A stretch of DNA of 41,542 bases from Anaerolineae bacterium (GTDB taxonomy: Bacteria > Chloroflexota > Anaerolineae > J102), in NCBI GenBank assembly GCA_027002405.1, contig JALWZT010000285.1, forward strand, positions 1 through 41,542, in the 5' to 3' direction. This document shows, one piece after another, positions 26,469 through 39,829 of the stretch. The notes below the pieces were generated by a model that had not been told where the DNA came from, made no database searches, and saw only the letters and a list, made by a program, of their open reading frames with translations. Made by a program: the position numbers and the translations under genes. Positions within the stretch are counted from its first letter, which is position 1. Each line of letters starts with the position of its first letter.

Positions 26469-27653
26469 ATGAAAGCATTGTTCTTTTCCATCGATTTGCC
26501 CGGTCATGTGGACTGGGGTGGGTATCTTGCCATGGCCCGGGAGGTTGTGCGCCGTGGGGGTGAGGTGCTGTGGGTCTCCGGCCCTGCGCTCAAATCCACG
26601 ATCCAGGCCGCGGGCGTGCCTTTCGCGCCGGTGCCCACCACCGGATGGCAGCATGTGATGCCCCCGTTGCCGCCTCATTTGTCTCCCCAGCAGCGGGAAC
26701 GGATGCGGATGCACCGGGCTTTGGCTGTGTGGCTGGACCCGGAGCATGTGCTGGCCGGGGTGAAGGCTTTGGCCCAGGTGGCCGATGAGTTCGGGCCCGA
26801 TGTGGTGGTCATCGAACCTTTCGCGGCCGCGGGGGCCATCCTGGCGGAACGCCGAGACTGGCCCCTGGTGGTGGTCGGGCGTCCGGCCCAGCTCCCCAAA
26901 CCTCCCAATCCCCGCCGTCCGCCCAACCCCGCGCGGCCTTTTGTGCAGCGGCTTTTGGAGGCGGCCGGGGTGGCAGGCCGTTACTGGGACCTGGAACGGG
27001 GGCATCCTCGCTCGCCCCTTTTGCATGTGGATTTTTTCTTTCGGGAATGGTACGCGGATGTGAAGACCCTGGCGCCTCAGACCCTCTTTTGTGGCGGCCA
27101 ACCTGCTCCTGCCACCCCTTTGGAAGGCATCCCCTCGGATTCGCGGCCTCTGGTCTTGGTGACGTTGGGCTCTACCTTTGCCAGGGATGAACATTTCTTC
27201 CGCATCGCGGGGGAATCGGCTCTGCTGGCCGTGGCGCGGCCCCTGTTGGTGCCGGGCCGTCGCGCGCCCGATGTGTTGGCCCGCCTGCGCGAAGCCCCTC
27301 CCGGCCCTGCGATCCTTCGGGAATGGATCGACTATGCTCAGGTGTTCCCTCACCTGGCGGGCGTGGTGCATCATGGTGGGGTGGGCACCACCCATGCAGC
27401 CCTGGTTCATGGCCTGCCGCAGGTGGTGGTGCCCCATGCAGGGGATCAATACCCCCAGGCCGCGCGGGTGACTCAGGCCGGGGTGGGGTATGGCATCCGG
27501 CCCAAGGATTTCACCATGGAAAACGCGCCTGTGATTCTGGCGGATATCCTTTGGGCGCCCGGGTTCCGAGAACGGGCCCAGGCCCTGGCCCGGAGGATGC
27601 ACCAGTTGGGCGGGCCGCCCCGTGCGGCCGAGGCGCTTTTCGCGCTGATTTGA
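26469..27653 (+). CDS. UGT/MGT-like glycosyltransferase (GT1)
   Basis: The product is 394 residues with a GT-B fold. The N-terminal domain opens MKALFFSIDLPGHVDWGGYL. The C-terminal donor-site signature is strong: VVHHGGVGTTHAALVHGLPQ followed by VVPHAGDQYPQAARV. This is the pattern of macrolide- and zeaxanthin-type glycosyltransferases, which move a sugar from a nucleotide donor to a small acceptor. The start at 26469 is preferred over an in-frame TTG six codons upstream, which lies in repeat-derived DNA; no clear Shine-Dalgarno. The stop (TGA) is formed by the first bases of a connector/heptad repeat identical to 14248-14304. Confidence 0.9.
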   Translation: MKALFFSIDLPGHVDWGGYLAMAREVVRRGGEVLWVSGPALKSTIQAAGVPFAPVPTTGWQHVMPPLPPHLSPQQRERMRMHRALAVWLDPEHVLAGVKALAQVADEFGPDVVVIEPFAAAGAILAERRDWPLVVVGRPAQLPKPPNPRRPPNPARPFVQRLLEAAGVAGRYWDLERGHPRSPLLHVDFFFREWYADVKTLAPQTLFCGGQPAPATPLEGIPSDSRPLVLVTLGSTFARDEHFFRIAGESALLAVARPLLVPGRRAPDVLARLREAPPGPAILREWIDYAQVFPHLAGVVHHGGVGTTHAALVHGLPQVVVPHAGDQYPQAARVTQAGVGYGIRPKDFTMENAPVILADILWAPGFRERAQALARRMHQLGGPPRAAEALFALI

Positions 27654-27711
27654 AAATAAAGTCCAATGTCCGATGTCCAACGTCCAAAGTCGGTGGCGTT
27701 CACGGTTGGAA

Positions 27712-27929
27712 CTGCTTTGTAAATAGGATTCGGATCAGGATTAGGATTGAGATCATCAGGACAACGTTGAGCGAGGCACCAACGAACGTCAAACGTAAAA
27801 CGTGAAACGTCAGCTCATGACGCATGACGTTTGACGCTTGACGAAATCGGCTTCCCGCGCCAACGTGGCCGCGAGATGTTTTCATCCGTATCGGCGAACT
27901 GCCGTTCGTGGTGACTGCTTTGTAAATAG
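27712..27929 (+). repeat. Composite connector/heptad-repeat element, copy 4
   Basis: Core end (ctgctttgtaaatag), hexamer repeat (ggatcaggattaggatt), second connector (acaacgttgagcgaggcacc), inner heptads in inverted halves (gtcaaacgtaaaacgtgaaa; then tgacgcatgacgtttgacg), joint (ccaacgtggccgcgagatg) and reversed core (ttttcatccgtatcggcgaa to ctgctttgtaaatag). The arrangement is that of copy 1 read from the other strand. Confidence 0.8.
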
Positions 27930-28050
27930 AGTAATCAGTGATCAGTTATCAGTAATCAGTGTTCAGTAGCACTCCCGTGGCCAGCCCGCAGGGCTTTGTA
28001 TCCGTAGCTCGGAGGTTTAGCTCCGAGCAGAAGAAACAGCGCGCCTGGAG

Positions 28051-28110
28051 GCTAGCCGGATTCATCCGGCGCCGTTTTATAGCCCGGCGACTTCATCGCC
28101 GGGCGGGCGT
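28051..28110. repeat. REP-like hairpin element, copy 3 (uninterrupted)
   Basis: Same orientation as copy 2, with the same three inverted repeats and a single ACTTCAT in the loop. Confidence 0.8.
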
Positions 28111-28280
28111 GGTGGACGCCACTTCGCTCGGCTAAACCACGCCAAACGTCTGAGACGCACACCGTGACCACCTACCACCTGCCACCTGCCACTTGCGCCC
28201 CCATTTTCCTCGGTATCGGCAGGCTGCCGCGCGTGGCGCCTGTTCCGAAAATAGGGGAATTATGGTAAAATATATCAGTT

Positions 28281-29306
28281 ATGCAGACCCTGCTTCAAGC
28301 CGAAGACAAGCCCCTGGGCGTGATTGAATCGCTACAACAGGGCTTCAATGTCCTGAATCAGCATATCTGGCTTCTCCTGCCTCCGGTGCTGCTGGACCTG
28401 TTCCTCTGGCTGGCGCCCAAGGTGAAGATCGGGCCGGTGGTCGATGCCGCCATCACCGCGTACGAGACGAGTATGTCCCAGGCCTTCACCGACGCCCCCC
28501 CAGAGGTCCTCCAAACCACCCTGGAGAATCTGCGGAGTTTAAGCGGCAGCTACAATCTGCTTTCCCTGTTGGCAGGTGTGCTGGCCAGTATGCCTTCTCT
28601 GTTCGCGCGGCTGGAATTCCACACCGTGGCTTCCCCCTTGGGCCGGGTCATCTATCTGCACACATGGCAGAGCATGCTCTTGCTCATGGCGATTTTATTG
28701 CCTTTGGGTATCCTGATAGGCAGCTTTTGGCTGGCGTGGGTGGCCTTCACCCTGTCGAAGCATTCGCCCTGGTCTTGGGCCTTTGTGCGACGGTGGGGGT
28801 GGGTCTGGATCAATGCCAATCTTTACCTGATCCTCATTTTCATCGCCGTGCTTCTAGCCAGCCTGTTTTTGGGGATGGTGGCCGCGTTGGCCCTGGCCCT
28901 GGGCCAGGCTGGACAGTTGTTCCTGGGCATGATGTGGCTGCTGTTCCTGGGCTTTTCGGTGTGGCTGAACATCGGTCTTTATTTCGTGATGATTTCCGTG
29001 GCCCTGGATGATGTGAACCTGGCTCGGGCCATCTGGCGCAGCCTGAATGTGGTCGGACGCAATGCCATGAGCACCCTGGGGTTCCTTATCCTCACCCTGG
29101 TGCTGATGGAAGGTTTTGCTCGCATCTGGGCCCGGCTGAGTCTGCATCCCTGGGGCGTGGCCTTGGGCATGGTAGGCAATGCGTATCTGGGTGCGGCCGT
29201 CACCCTGGCCGCGTTCCTCTTTTATCAATCCCGTTATCAACACTGGCGCCAAACTCGGGCGTTGCTTTTGCTTCAGCAGCAGGAAAAAAAGCCTCCGGAA
29301 CGGTGA
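28281..29306 (+). CDS. Hypothetical multi-spanning membrane protein
   Basis: The product is 341 residues with about six or seven membrane segments, including IYLHTWQSMLLLMAILLPLG, LYLILIFIAVLLASLFLGMV and GQLFLGMMWLLFLGFSVWL. The region LDDVNLARAIWRSLNVVGRN sits between membrane segments, a feature of many uncharacterised Chloroflexota and Bacillota membrane proteins. The start has no Shine-Dalgarno; TAAAAT lies nine bases before the ATG (28266-28271), with TTCCGA 17 bases further up. This suggests a nearly leaderless mRNA whose -35 comes from the end of a connector repeat. Function is unknown. Confidence 0.75.
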   Translation: MQTLLQAEDKPLGVIESLQQGFNVLNQHIWLLLPPVLLDLFLWLAPKVKIGPVVDAAITAYETSMSQAFTDAPPEVLQTTLENLRSLSGSYNLLSLLAGVLASMPSLFARLEFHTVASPLGRVIYLHTWQSMLLLMAILLPLGILIGSFWLAWVAFTLSKHSPWSWAFVRRWGWVWINANLYLILIFIAVLLASLFLGMVAALALALGQAGQLFLGMMWLLFLGFSVWLNIGLYFVMISVALDDVNLARAIWRSLNVVGRNAMSTLGFLILTLVLMEGFARIWARLSLHPWGVALGMVGNAYLGAAVTLAAFLFYQSRYQHWRQTRALLLLQQQEKKPPER

Positions 29307-29331
29307 ACCATCGCTCATGGTGACTGCCCGA

Positions 29332-31317
<1,986 letters not shown>

Positions 31318-31556
31318 CCTTTGGATCTCCTGAAAAAACCTTAACCACGGAGGCACAGAGGGCACGGAGAAGGAAAAAGATAAGATATTGGGTATTCGGT
31401 ATTGGGTATTCGAATCGTCCCGAACAGGAGGAATATCCAATACCCAATATCCAGTATCCCACAACCCATCCGTCAATCTCCAAAACGACCGTTCTGGACC
31501 ATGCCAAACAACCTCATTGTCGTGGAGTTCCTCCCGCATTCCCGAGCCCAAACATC

Positions 31557-32426
31557 ATGACCCGTATTCTGATTGTTGGCCATAAAGGACAACTGGGGCG
31601 TCTTTTGTTTTCGTATCCCAGTGAGCATGAACGCCTGGGCATGGATTTGCCCGAATACGACATCACCGACACCAAAGCCACGCAATACGCTCTTCGGGAG
31701 ATGCGGCCGCAGATTGTCATTAACACCGCGGCTTTCACCCAGGTGGACGCGGCCGAGGAGCACTATGACCTGGCGTATCGCATCAATGCCCATGCCGCGG
31801 GGGCCCTGGCCCGTTTTTGCGAGGAACTGGGCGCCAGCCTGTATCACATCTCCACCAACGAGGTGTTCGACGGGCAGCGTCGGGACCAGCCATACGATGA
31901 ATGGGATCAACCGGATAACACCCACGGCAGCGCGTACGCGCGTTCCAAGCTGGCCGGTGAAAACGCGGTGCGGTTTTATCATTCCCGGGCCCGCATCATT
32001 CGCATTTCCTGGCTCTTCGCGCCCCAGGGGAACAATTTCCCGGCCAAGATCGTGGCCGCGGCGGATAAGTATGGGGCGCTGCGGGTGGTGGCGGATGAAT
32101 TCGGGGTGCCCACGTACGGCCCGGACCTGGCTCGGGCCATCTATCAGCTCATCGACTTGAAAGCCCCACCCGGGATCTACCATCTGGTCAATGGGGAAAA
32201 GACCAGTCGGTACGCCTTTGCCCAGGAGATTTTACGGGTCACCGGCCGTGAGCATGTGCCCATCACCCCTATTTCCCACACCGAATGGCCTCGGCCGGCC
32301 CAACCCCCTTTGCACGCGGTATTGGTGAACCGGGCCGCGGCCGCGCTGGGGGTCCGCTTGCGCGACTGGCAAGAAGCTCTGGCCGATTGGGTCGCGACGA
32401 CCGGTGAAGTGCATCCGCGTCCGTAA
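31557..32426 (+). CDS. dTDP-4-dehydrorhamnose reductase-like SDR
   Basis: The product is 289 residues of the RmlD/RfbD family, which reduces dTDP-4-dehydrorhamnose to dTDP-rhamnose. Visible features are the N-terminal ILIVGHKGQLGRLL, MRPQIVINTAAFTQVDAAEE, the STNEVFDG region (STDYVFDG in typical members), the catalytic YARSKLAGEN, and FGVPTYGPDLARAI. rmlABC are not adjacent, so the exact sugar is open. The 239-bp gap before it holds GCACGGAG-like and TATTGGG/TATTCGG heptad repeats in inverted arrangement, and no Shine-Dalgarno is evident. Confidence 0.86.
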   Translation: MTRILIVGHKGQLGRLLFSYPSEHERLGMDLPEYDITDTKATQYALREMRPQIVINTAAFTQVDAAEEHYDLAYRINAHAAGALARFCEELGASLYHISTNEVFDGQRRDQPYDEWDQPDNTHGSAYARSKLAGENAVRFYHSRARIIRISWLFAPQGNNFPAKIVAAADKYGALRVVADEFGVPTYGPDLARAIYQLIDLKAPPGIYHLVNGEKTSRYAFAQEILRVTGREHVPITPISHTEWPRPAQPPLHAVLVNRAAAALGVRLRDWQEALADWVATTGEVHPRP

Positions 32427-32683
32427 GGTAAAAACCACGAAGACACGAAGGCACCAAGGCACGAAGGAGAAAAATAAAAGGTTCTCTTCGTGTCTTCGAA
32501 AAGCTTCGAGCCTTCGTGGCAAAGCGTTGGGTGGGATATCTGTATAGTTACTTTTCTCCACAGATTGCGCAGTCACCATGCGCGATGGCTCACCACATAA
32601 CGACGAAAATGGGGACGCAGGTGGCGGGTGAGCATGAGACCTCGGAGGGTCTGCGCAGACCTCCGAGGTCTGGGGCCACCACG

Positions 32684-32957
32684 CCCGCCCGGCGATGAAG
32701 TGAGGCTGTTGGCAAACCTCAAGCGGGTTGCCGGGCAATCCGGCAAAGGCGGTGATCCGGCCGTTCGGCCCCCACCCCTGCCCCTCCCCCGCAAGCGGGG
32801 GAGGGGTGATCGCCCGGAACGGAGGGGCTGCGTAAGACTCATCCCCCTGCAGAAACGGTCGGGAGGGGGTATCCTCAACGTACATCAGTAAGCCAACAGG
32901 TTCATGAAGTCGCCGGGCTATAAAACGGCGCCGGATAATTCCGGCTAGCCCCGCAAC
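32684..32957. repeat. REP-like hairpin element, copy 4 (split by insert)
   Basis: The left part ends ...ccggcgatgaagt at 32701; the right part resumes atgaagtcgccggg at 32904. ATGAAGT is present on both sides of the insert but only once in the four uninterrupted copies. Confidence 0.85.
32702..32903. mobile_element. MITE-like element, copy A (202 bp)
   Basis: The ends form an imperfect inverted repeat: gaggctgttggcaaac on the left against gaacctgttggcttac (reverse complement of the right end). It is flanked by a 7-bp direct duplication, ATGAAGT (32695-32701 and 32904-32910). Inside is a hairpin (cccctcccccgcaagcgggg onward). There is no coding capacity, so a transposase must act in trans. 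Copy B, 214 bp, lies at 40919-41132 in the same site of another REP-like hairpin. The mobilising family is not identified. Confidence 0.8.
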
Positions 32958-33056
32958 TGATTACTGATGACTGATCACTGATCACTTTCTTCGTGCCTTC
33001 GCCTCCCCCGCGTGCGGGGAAGCCGGAGGAGGGCCTTCGAGCCTTCGTGGCTCTAT

Positions 33057-34241
33057 TTACGGAACAGTCGCCATCGTGCGGTAGCTTTTCCCCGCTACCA
33101 GCAGCGCGGCCAGGCCCAACAGGGCATAGGCCACGCCCCATAGTGCCGCGTCATAGGGTTCCAGAAAGATGCCCACCCAGATGAGGGCTGCGCCCACGTT
33201 GACCAGGAGTAAACTCCCCATGGTACCGCCCAACTGGGGATGGTCCTTCTTAAGCAGATAGCGGTCCAGGAAATAGGGGACCATGGCCAGACCGAATTGC
33301 ATGGCCCAGCCGTAGATCAATGCCTGGGGTGCGGTGCCTTCGATGCGTTCTCCCGAGATGCTGCCCAGGTGGAAGACCACAATGGGGGCCATGAGCATAG
33401 GCATGATGAACCAGAGATAAGCCAGCAACAGATGCCAGGCCTTCACATCCAATTTGCCCGCGGCCCGGAACGCCTGCCAGGTCACTACCACCAGCACCAC
33501 GGTGACAACCATGTGAATGACCAGGCCTGCCACCGACACGGGGATAGAGCGAGGACCGCCCCACCAGGGCCCGCTCACCAGCCCTAGGGCGCCTAACACC
33601 ATGCCCCCGAAGATGATGCCGAGGGTCTTTTCCGCAGCCAGGGGACGTCCAAGCAGGTCCGGGGCCAGGGTGATGAGCATGCCTGCAAACACCATGGAGA
33701 GGAACCCCCAGTTGTTGGCGTGAACATGGGCTTCGATGGGCGATGCGATGTGTAAGGGAGCGCTCCATCCCAGCCAATAGCCTGTGCCGATGAGGACCCC
33801 CACCAGCAGAAACAGCACGCCCACGCCATAGAAGCGCCGTGGCCAATCTTTCTGCCCCGATGCCTGGCCCGCATGGGCGATCTCCCGCAATTGCAGCGCC
33901 AGCATGATGGCAGCGATGAAAATCAGGGTGCCGCCGGCCAAGATCAACGCCTTGTTGACAATGGGAACGCCCATCAGCAAAGCCACGATGCCGGCGTTGA
34001 GCAATCCCCAGATATCAAGGCGGGTTTTGGGAATGGGGGCGCGGTGGCGCACAGCCTGCAACCGGGGCAGGGCGCCGAAAACCGCCTGCGAAACGAATCC
34101 CAGGGTGATGAAATGGACCCGCAGCCAGGGGATACCGCTATAGCCGGGCAGGACGCCCCAGTTGACCAGGGCCAAATCGAAAGCCATAAGGAGGGTGATG
34201 AATAGATAGAAGAGGGCGGAGAAGAGATAGGGATTGGACAC
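33057..34241 (-). CDS. Polytopic membrane protein, possibly heme-copper-oxidase-like
   Basis: The product is 394 residues with about 12 membrane segments. Histidines at segment ends (RVHFITLGF; EAHVHANNWGFLSMVFAG; VVFHLGSISGE) recall the CcoN/NorB/NnrS type of membrane fold, but the full metal-ligand set of an oxidase is not evident. The start is a GTG at 34241 because AAGGAG lies six bases upstream; the frame stays open further up to an ATG at 34364 but that part looks like a gene remnant. The last codons (act gtt ccg taa) lie within a connector repeat, which supplies the stop. Confidence 0.7.
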   Translation of the reverse strand: MSNPYLFSALFYLFITLLMAFDLALVNWGVLPGYSGIPWLRVHFITLGFVSQAVFGALPRLQAVRHRAPIPKTRLDIWGLLNAGIVALLMGVPIVNKALILAGGTLIFIAAIMLALQLREIAHAGQASGQKDWPRRFYGVGVLFLLVGVLIGTGYWLGWSAPLHIASPIEAHVHANNWGFLSMVFAGMLITLAPDLLGRPLAAEKTLGIIFGGMVLGALGLVSGPWWGGPRSIPVSVAGLVIHMVVTVVLVVVTWQAFRAAGKLDVKAWHLLLAYLWFIMPMLMAPIVVFHLGSISGERIEGTAPQALIYGWAMQFGLAMVPYFLDRYLLKKDHPQLGGTMGSLLLVNVGAALIWVGIFLEPYDAALWGVAYALLGLAALLVAGKSYRTMATVP

Positions 34242-34364
34242 AGGAGGCTCCTTCTTTGAGCGTAGTTCAGGAGAGGTGGGGAGAGTGGATGATGATTCCC
34301 AATAGTCGTACGCCCGCGCATAGGCTTTGCGGTTGATGGCGTTGGCGTAGGAGGCGATGAGCAA
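34242..34364 (-). pseudogene. Possible gene remnant upstream of the membrane protein
   Basis: In frame with the following gene, this stretch encodes LIASYANAINRKAYARAYDY and WESS, which resembles the start of a repeated domain in Chloroflexota secreted proteins (consensus like YYxAINRxDYxxAYxYW). It then degenerates before the ribosome site. It may be a remnant, or an N-terminal extension if the ATG at 34364 is used. Confidence 0.35.
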
Positions 34365-34393
34365 AACAGGTGACGATTGATGGAGCTCCGGGA

Positions 34394-34879
34394 TTAAGCA
34401 TGACCGCGGCCTGTTTTTTCGAGGAAATCCGCGAATTCATGGAGCGCGCGGCCGACGCGGTCGACCAGGTCGGGCAGATCGGATACAAGCCGGCCGACCT
34501 GGTTTGGATCGAGGTTGAAGGTATAGACGTTACGCACGACATGGCGAAAGCCGCGATATCGATCCAGATCCTCTTTCAGTTTCGGCGGAATCACCGGGGG
34601 CCGCACTTCGGGCACCGATGCGGCCATCTGAGCCAGCAGTTCCTGATGCCAGCGTTGTCCCGAGGGCAACGATCCGTCGATATCCAGGGCGATGCGCTGG
34701 AAAATGCGCTCCAACCCTGCGTAAAAGCCGTGTAAGTTAAGGGCCGCGGCATCGACATACGCGTCGTCCGATGTGCGCTGGGCCTGACGCCAGATGCGTT
34801 GCACTCGTTCGGCGACTCGAGTCAGTTCATCGAGTTCTTGACGGATGCGACCGGCCAGGGTCAGGTATTTTCCGTTCAC
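34394..34879 (-). CDS. HepT-like toxin of a HepT/MntA pair
   Basis: The product is 161 residues, mostly helical, starting at GTG (34879), which overlaps the antitoxin stop as GTGA. The conserved RGFRHVVRNVYTFNLDP segment near residue 125 marks the HepT-like HEPN family, where Arg and His residues form the RNase site. HEPN toxins of this kind are neutralised by AMP transfer from the partner nucleotidyltransferase. The pairing, order (antitoxin first) and overlap all fit. It is one of three toxin-antitoxin systems within 7 kb. Confidence 0.82.
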   Translation of the reverse strand: MNGKYLTLAGRIRQELDELTRVAERVQRIWRQAQRTSDDAYVDAAALNLHGFYAGLERIFQRIALDIDGSLPSGQRWHQELLAQMAASVPEVRPPVIPPKLKEDLDRYRGFRHVVRNVYTFNLDPNQVGRLVSDLPDLVDRVGRALHEFADFLEKTGRGHA

Positions 34880-35238
34880 AGTTCGACCCCCTCGCGTTTG
34901 ATGCGTTCTAATAAGGTGGGGTTGCAGTGGGGGACGGCCACCAGGTCGATTTTGAAGTCCGGGTTCAGGTCTTGCAATCGGGCCACTGCCAGGAAGTAAT
35001 CTTCCACATCCCAGGCCGCGAGGTCGATATCCGACCATTCGCTGAAGCGCTCTTCATCCAGCAATGAGCCAAACGCGACCACCCGGGTGGCCCCAAACTC
35101 TTTTTTCAGCATAGCCGCGGCTGCGTGGGCCACTTCCCAGGCGCGAGCATGCCGGGCCTTTCGCGCCCGTTCGCGTTCCTGCTCTCGCCGACGGGCGGTG
35201 GCTTGGTACCGGGCCATCATGTCGGGGGAGATGCTCAT
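34876..35238 (-). CDS. MntA-like minimal nucleotidyltransferase antitoxin
   Basis: The product is 120 residues. The first 45 form a charged helix (RRREQERERARKARHARAWE), followed by a minimal nucleotidyltransferase domain with VVAFGSLLDEERF and SEWSDIDLAAW (the GS...DxD metal site) and a third acidic residue in FKIDLVAV. MntA proteins AMPylate the HEPN toxin partner. The ATG at 35238 has TACAAT (35245-35250, minus strand) exactly six bases upstream and no Shine-Dalgarno, so the mRNA is probably leaderless. A hexamer GGATTN repeat lies just upstream. Confidence 0.85.
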   Translation of the reverse strand: MSISPDMMARYQATARRREQERERARKARHARAWEVAHAAAAMLKKEFGATRVVAFGSLLDEERFSEWSDIDLAAWDVEDYFLAVARLQDLNPDFKIDLVAVPHCNPTLLERIKREGVEL

Positions 35239-35871
35239 GGGCTCATTGTACCACTTTTTGGGGATTTGGAGCAGGATTGGGATTAGGATTGGGATCAGGA
35301 TTAGGATTGGGATTGGGGAGTAGTCACCATGAGCAATAGCTCACCGCATAACGATGAAAATGGGGACGCAGTTTGCAGGTTTGCAAGTGGCAAGTGGCAG
35401 GTGGAGAGAACGCAGATTTGCGCAGATGCTTCGCAACGCAGATTGACGCAGATGATTTTTTATTTTGATTTTATCTGCGTGAATCTGCCTCTATCAGCGT
35501 TCATCTGCGTTCTCTATTTACGGAACAGCCGACCGAAGTGGCGTCTGCCACGCCCGCCCGGCGATGAAGTCGCCGGGCTATAGAACTGCGCCGGATAATT
35601 CCGGCTACTCCCGCAGGGGCGTTGTTTCTTCAGCTCGGAGCTAAACCTCCGAGCTACGGATACGAAGCCCTCCAGGCTGGCCATGGGAGCGCTACTGAAC
35701 ACTGAACACTGGATGCCTGATCCCTGACTCCCCTGCGGAAAGGGTACTTACCGCAGAGAGCGCAGAGGACACAGAGTCAACTGAACACTGATTACTGATG
35801 ACTGATCACTGATTACTCGTGCTCGCGCCTAACTTCGGCCTAACAATCCTCAATCCTAATCCTGATCCTAT
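35239..35871. repeat. Intergenic repeat block upstream of mntA
   Basis: No gene. Contents: the -10 of mntA, GGATTA/GGATTG hexamers (35262-35317), a connector (35320-35370), GCAGATT-type units, a connector end (ctatttacggaacag, about 35513), REP-like hairpin copy 5 (35552-35612), an agctcggagctaaacctccgagct hairpin split over about 35632-35656, CACTGAA/ACTGATN heptads and hexamers. A connector end forms the stop of the rarA fusion gene. Confidence 0.8.
35552..35612. repeat. REP-like hairpin element, copy 5 (uninterrupted)
   Basis: Same orientation as copy 1, with a single ATGAAGT in the loop (empty site). Confidence 0.8.
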
Positions 35872-38823
<2,952 letters not shown>

Positions 38824-38834
<11 letters not shown>

Positions 38835-38891
38835 TTGTCAATGGCCAATTGTCAATTGTCAATGGCTAGTTGGGAGTGGTCGAGGGGGGAG
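38824..38891. repeat. 68-bp direct repeat right of the BrnT pair
   Basis: Partner of 38192-38259 (64 of 68 identical, same orientation). Recombination between the two would delete the toxin-antitoxin pair as a 632-bp unit. Confidence 0.85.
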
Positions 38892-39317
38892 TGGACGGCG
38901 AGGGGGCCAGTTCGTGAAACGTAAAACGTGATGCGTAAGGTCGTCACGTTTTACGCATCACGTTTCACGGCGATGGCTATGTCGCTCAATTTTTTGTCTT
39001 TGCGACTCATTGGCAAACGAACACCGCGTTAGGGGTAGTGCATGCGGCGGAGGGTGAAGCGGAGTTGGTCGAGGAGTTTTGGAGATTTTGGAGTGCTCGG
39101 CATGGCGTTTGACAGGGTGTGGAATTTGTGGTACACAATTCAGGAACGATGAAATGACCGACTTTATGCGGCGCGCTGGCCGCATAAGAGCGGATATTGC
39201 GTGATTATACAGCGACGTAGCGGTCCATGCAACCGAAACGAGCGTTTCGTCCCGCCAGCAGGCGGGCATATCCCCAAATCCCCGGCCAAAACCGGCGTGG
39301 TCGCTGGTTAATAAATA
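38892..39317. other. Gap before the cassette array
   Basis: No credible gene; a 103-residue leftward frame resembles nothing and overlaps repeats. It holds GTGAAAC/TTTTACG heptads in inverted halves (about 38915-38970), a possible promoter reading toward the array (39109-39137), a perfect hairpin (ttatgcggc / gccgcataa, 39164-39187), and two smaller ones (cgaaacgagcgtttcg; cccgccagcaggcggg). It may contain the attI-like junction of the integron, since cassette A starts at 39319. Confidence 0.55.
39109..39137 (+). promoter_or_regulatory. Possible promoter reading into the cassette array
   Basis: TTGACA (39109-39114), 17 bases, TACACA (39132-39137). It points toward the cassettes about 180 bp ahead and could act like an integron Pc promoter. 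Confidence 0.4.
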
Positions 39318-39318
39318 G

Positions 39319-39829
39319 TTAGCACGCCCAACGTAGCGAAGGTCGGAGTGTTTTCATCAATTCCGCTTGGGTACCAGAGAGGAAAATAGATGCGATTTGA
39401 ACAGGCTAATCTATCGGATGACAAGGGGTGGTATGTCGGCCCTTGGAATTCTGACTTGGCAATTTCGGTTGGATTTGCCAACAAAGGAGTAGATCAGCCT
39501 CATGTCCATTCTCAGATTACGGAGATCTACTTGGTCGCGCGCGGTACTGCGGAAATCCGAGTAGAGCAACAGACCATAAGGCTTTCAGTTGGGGATGTGC
39601 TTATCATAGATCCTGGCGAGGCTCACACATTTCTATCGAGTTCACCGGATTACTATCATTTTGTGATTCACACACCTGGTCTGACTGGCGAGAGAGCACA
39701 TACCGAGAAGTCATCAGTGCCACGTTCGCGCTTGGGTCTGTGATTAGGGAATCTTCTGCAGAGTTGGAGGGCGTGCTAACCAGCGCTTGCACCTGACGCC
39801 GCTTCGCGGCGCAGGTGAAGCGCAAGCCG
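39319..39829 (+). mobile_element. Integron gene cassette A (511 bp)
   Basis: The cassette begins TTAGCA just after the G of GTTAGCA (39318-39324). It ends at the G of the next GTTAGCC (39829). Its own attC R'' box is TGCTAAC, the exact complement of its first bases with that G, as expected for a cassette that has existed as a circle. It holds one rightward gene (cupin) and one attC site, the canonical cassette layout. Confidence 0.75.
39390..39743 (+). CDS. Cupin-domain protein (cassette A cargo)
   Basis: The product is 117 residues, a single small cupin barrel. HVHSQITEIYLVARGTAEIR is cupin motif 1 (HxH then a later Glu), and VGDVLIIDPGEAHTFLSSS is motif 2 with its His. Such proteins bind a metal and act as isomerases, dioxygenases or sensors; the substrate is unknown. 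AGAGAGGAAA lies just before the ATG. GC content is lower than in the core genes. It is the only gene of its cassette, followed after 30 bp by attC. Confidence 0.82.
   Translation: MRFEQANLSDDKGWYVGPWNSDLAISVGFANKGVDQPHVHSQITEIYLVARGTAEIRVEQQTIRLSVGDVLIIDPGEAHTFLSSSPDYYHFVIHTPGLTGERAHTEKSSVPRSRLGL

Larger units (their letters stand above)
27654..28280. repeat. Intergenic repeat block after the glycosyltransferase
   Basis: No gene. Contents: GTCCAAN heptads (to about 27690), composite element (27712-27929), ACTGATN heptads (27930-27965), a hairpin (ctcggaggtttagctccgag, about 28010-28029), REP-like hairpin (28051-28110), CACCTGC-like units and a reversed connector (28203-28254) that ends 25 bases before the next gene. 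Confidence 0.8.
32427..33056. repeat. Intergenic repeat block with MITE
   Basis: No gene. Contents: CACGAAGN octads (about 32436-32470), a connector (32570-32620), a 35-bp near-palindrome (32637-32671), a REP-like hairpin split by a 202-bp insert, ACTGATN heptads (32956-32985), a small cccccgcgtgcgggg hairpin and a connector end (ctatttacggaacag) at the stop of the next leftward gene. Confidence 0.8.

Noticed and set aside
38999-39030. GTTAGGG as a further cassette boundary
   Set aside because: No complementary R'' (CCCTAAC) or foldable arms were found on either side.
38958-39269. 103-residue leftward frame as an integron integrase
   Set aside because: It is far too short, has no tyrosine-recombinase motif and overlaps heptad repeats.
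39158-39324. attC site ending at 39318-39324
   Set aside because: The hairpins upstream do not form one attC stem and no R'' box was found; this junction may be attI or a degraded site, but it cannot be called.
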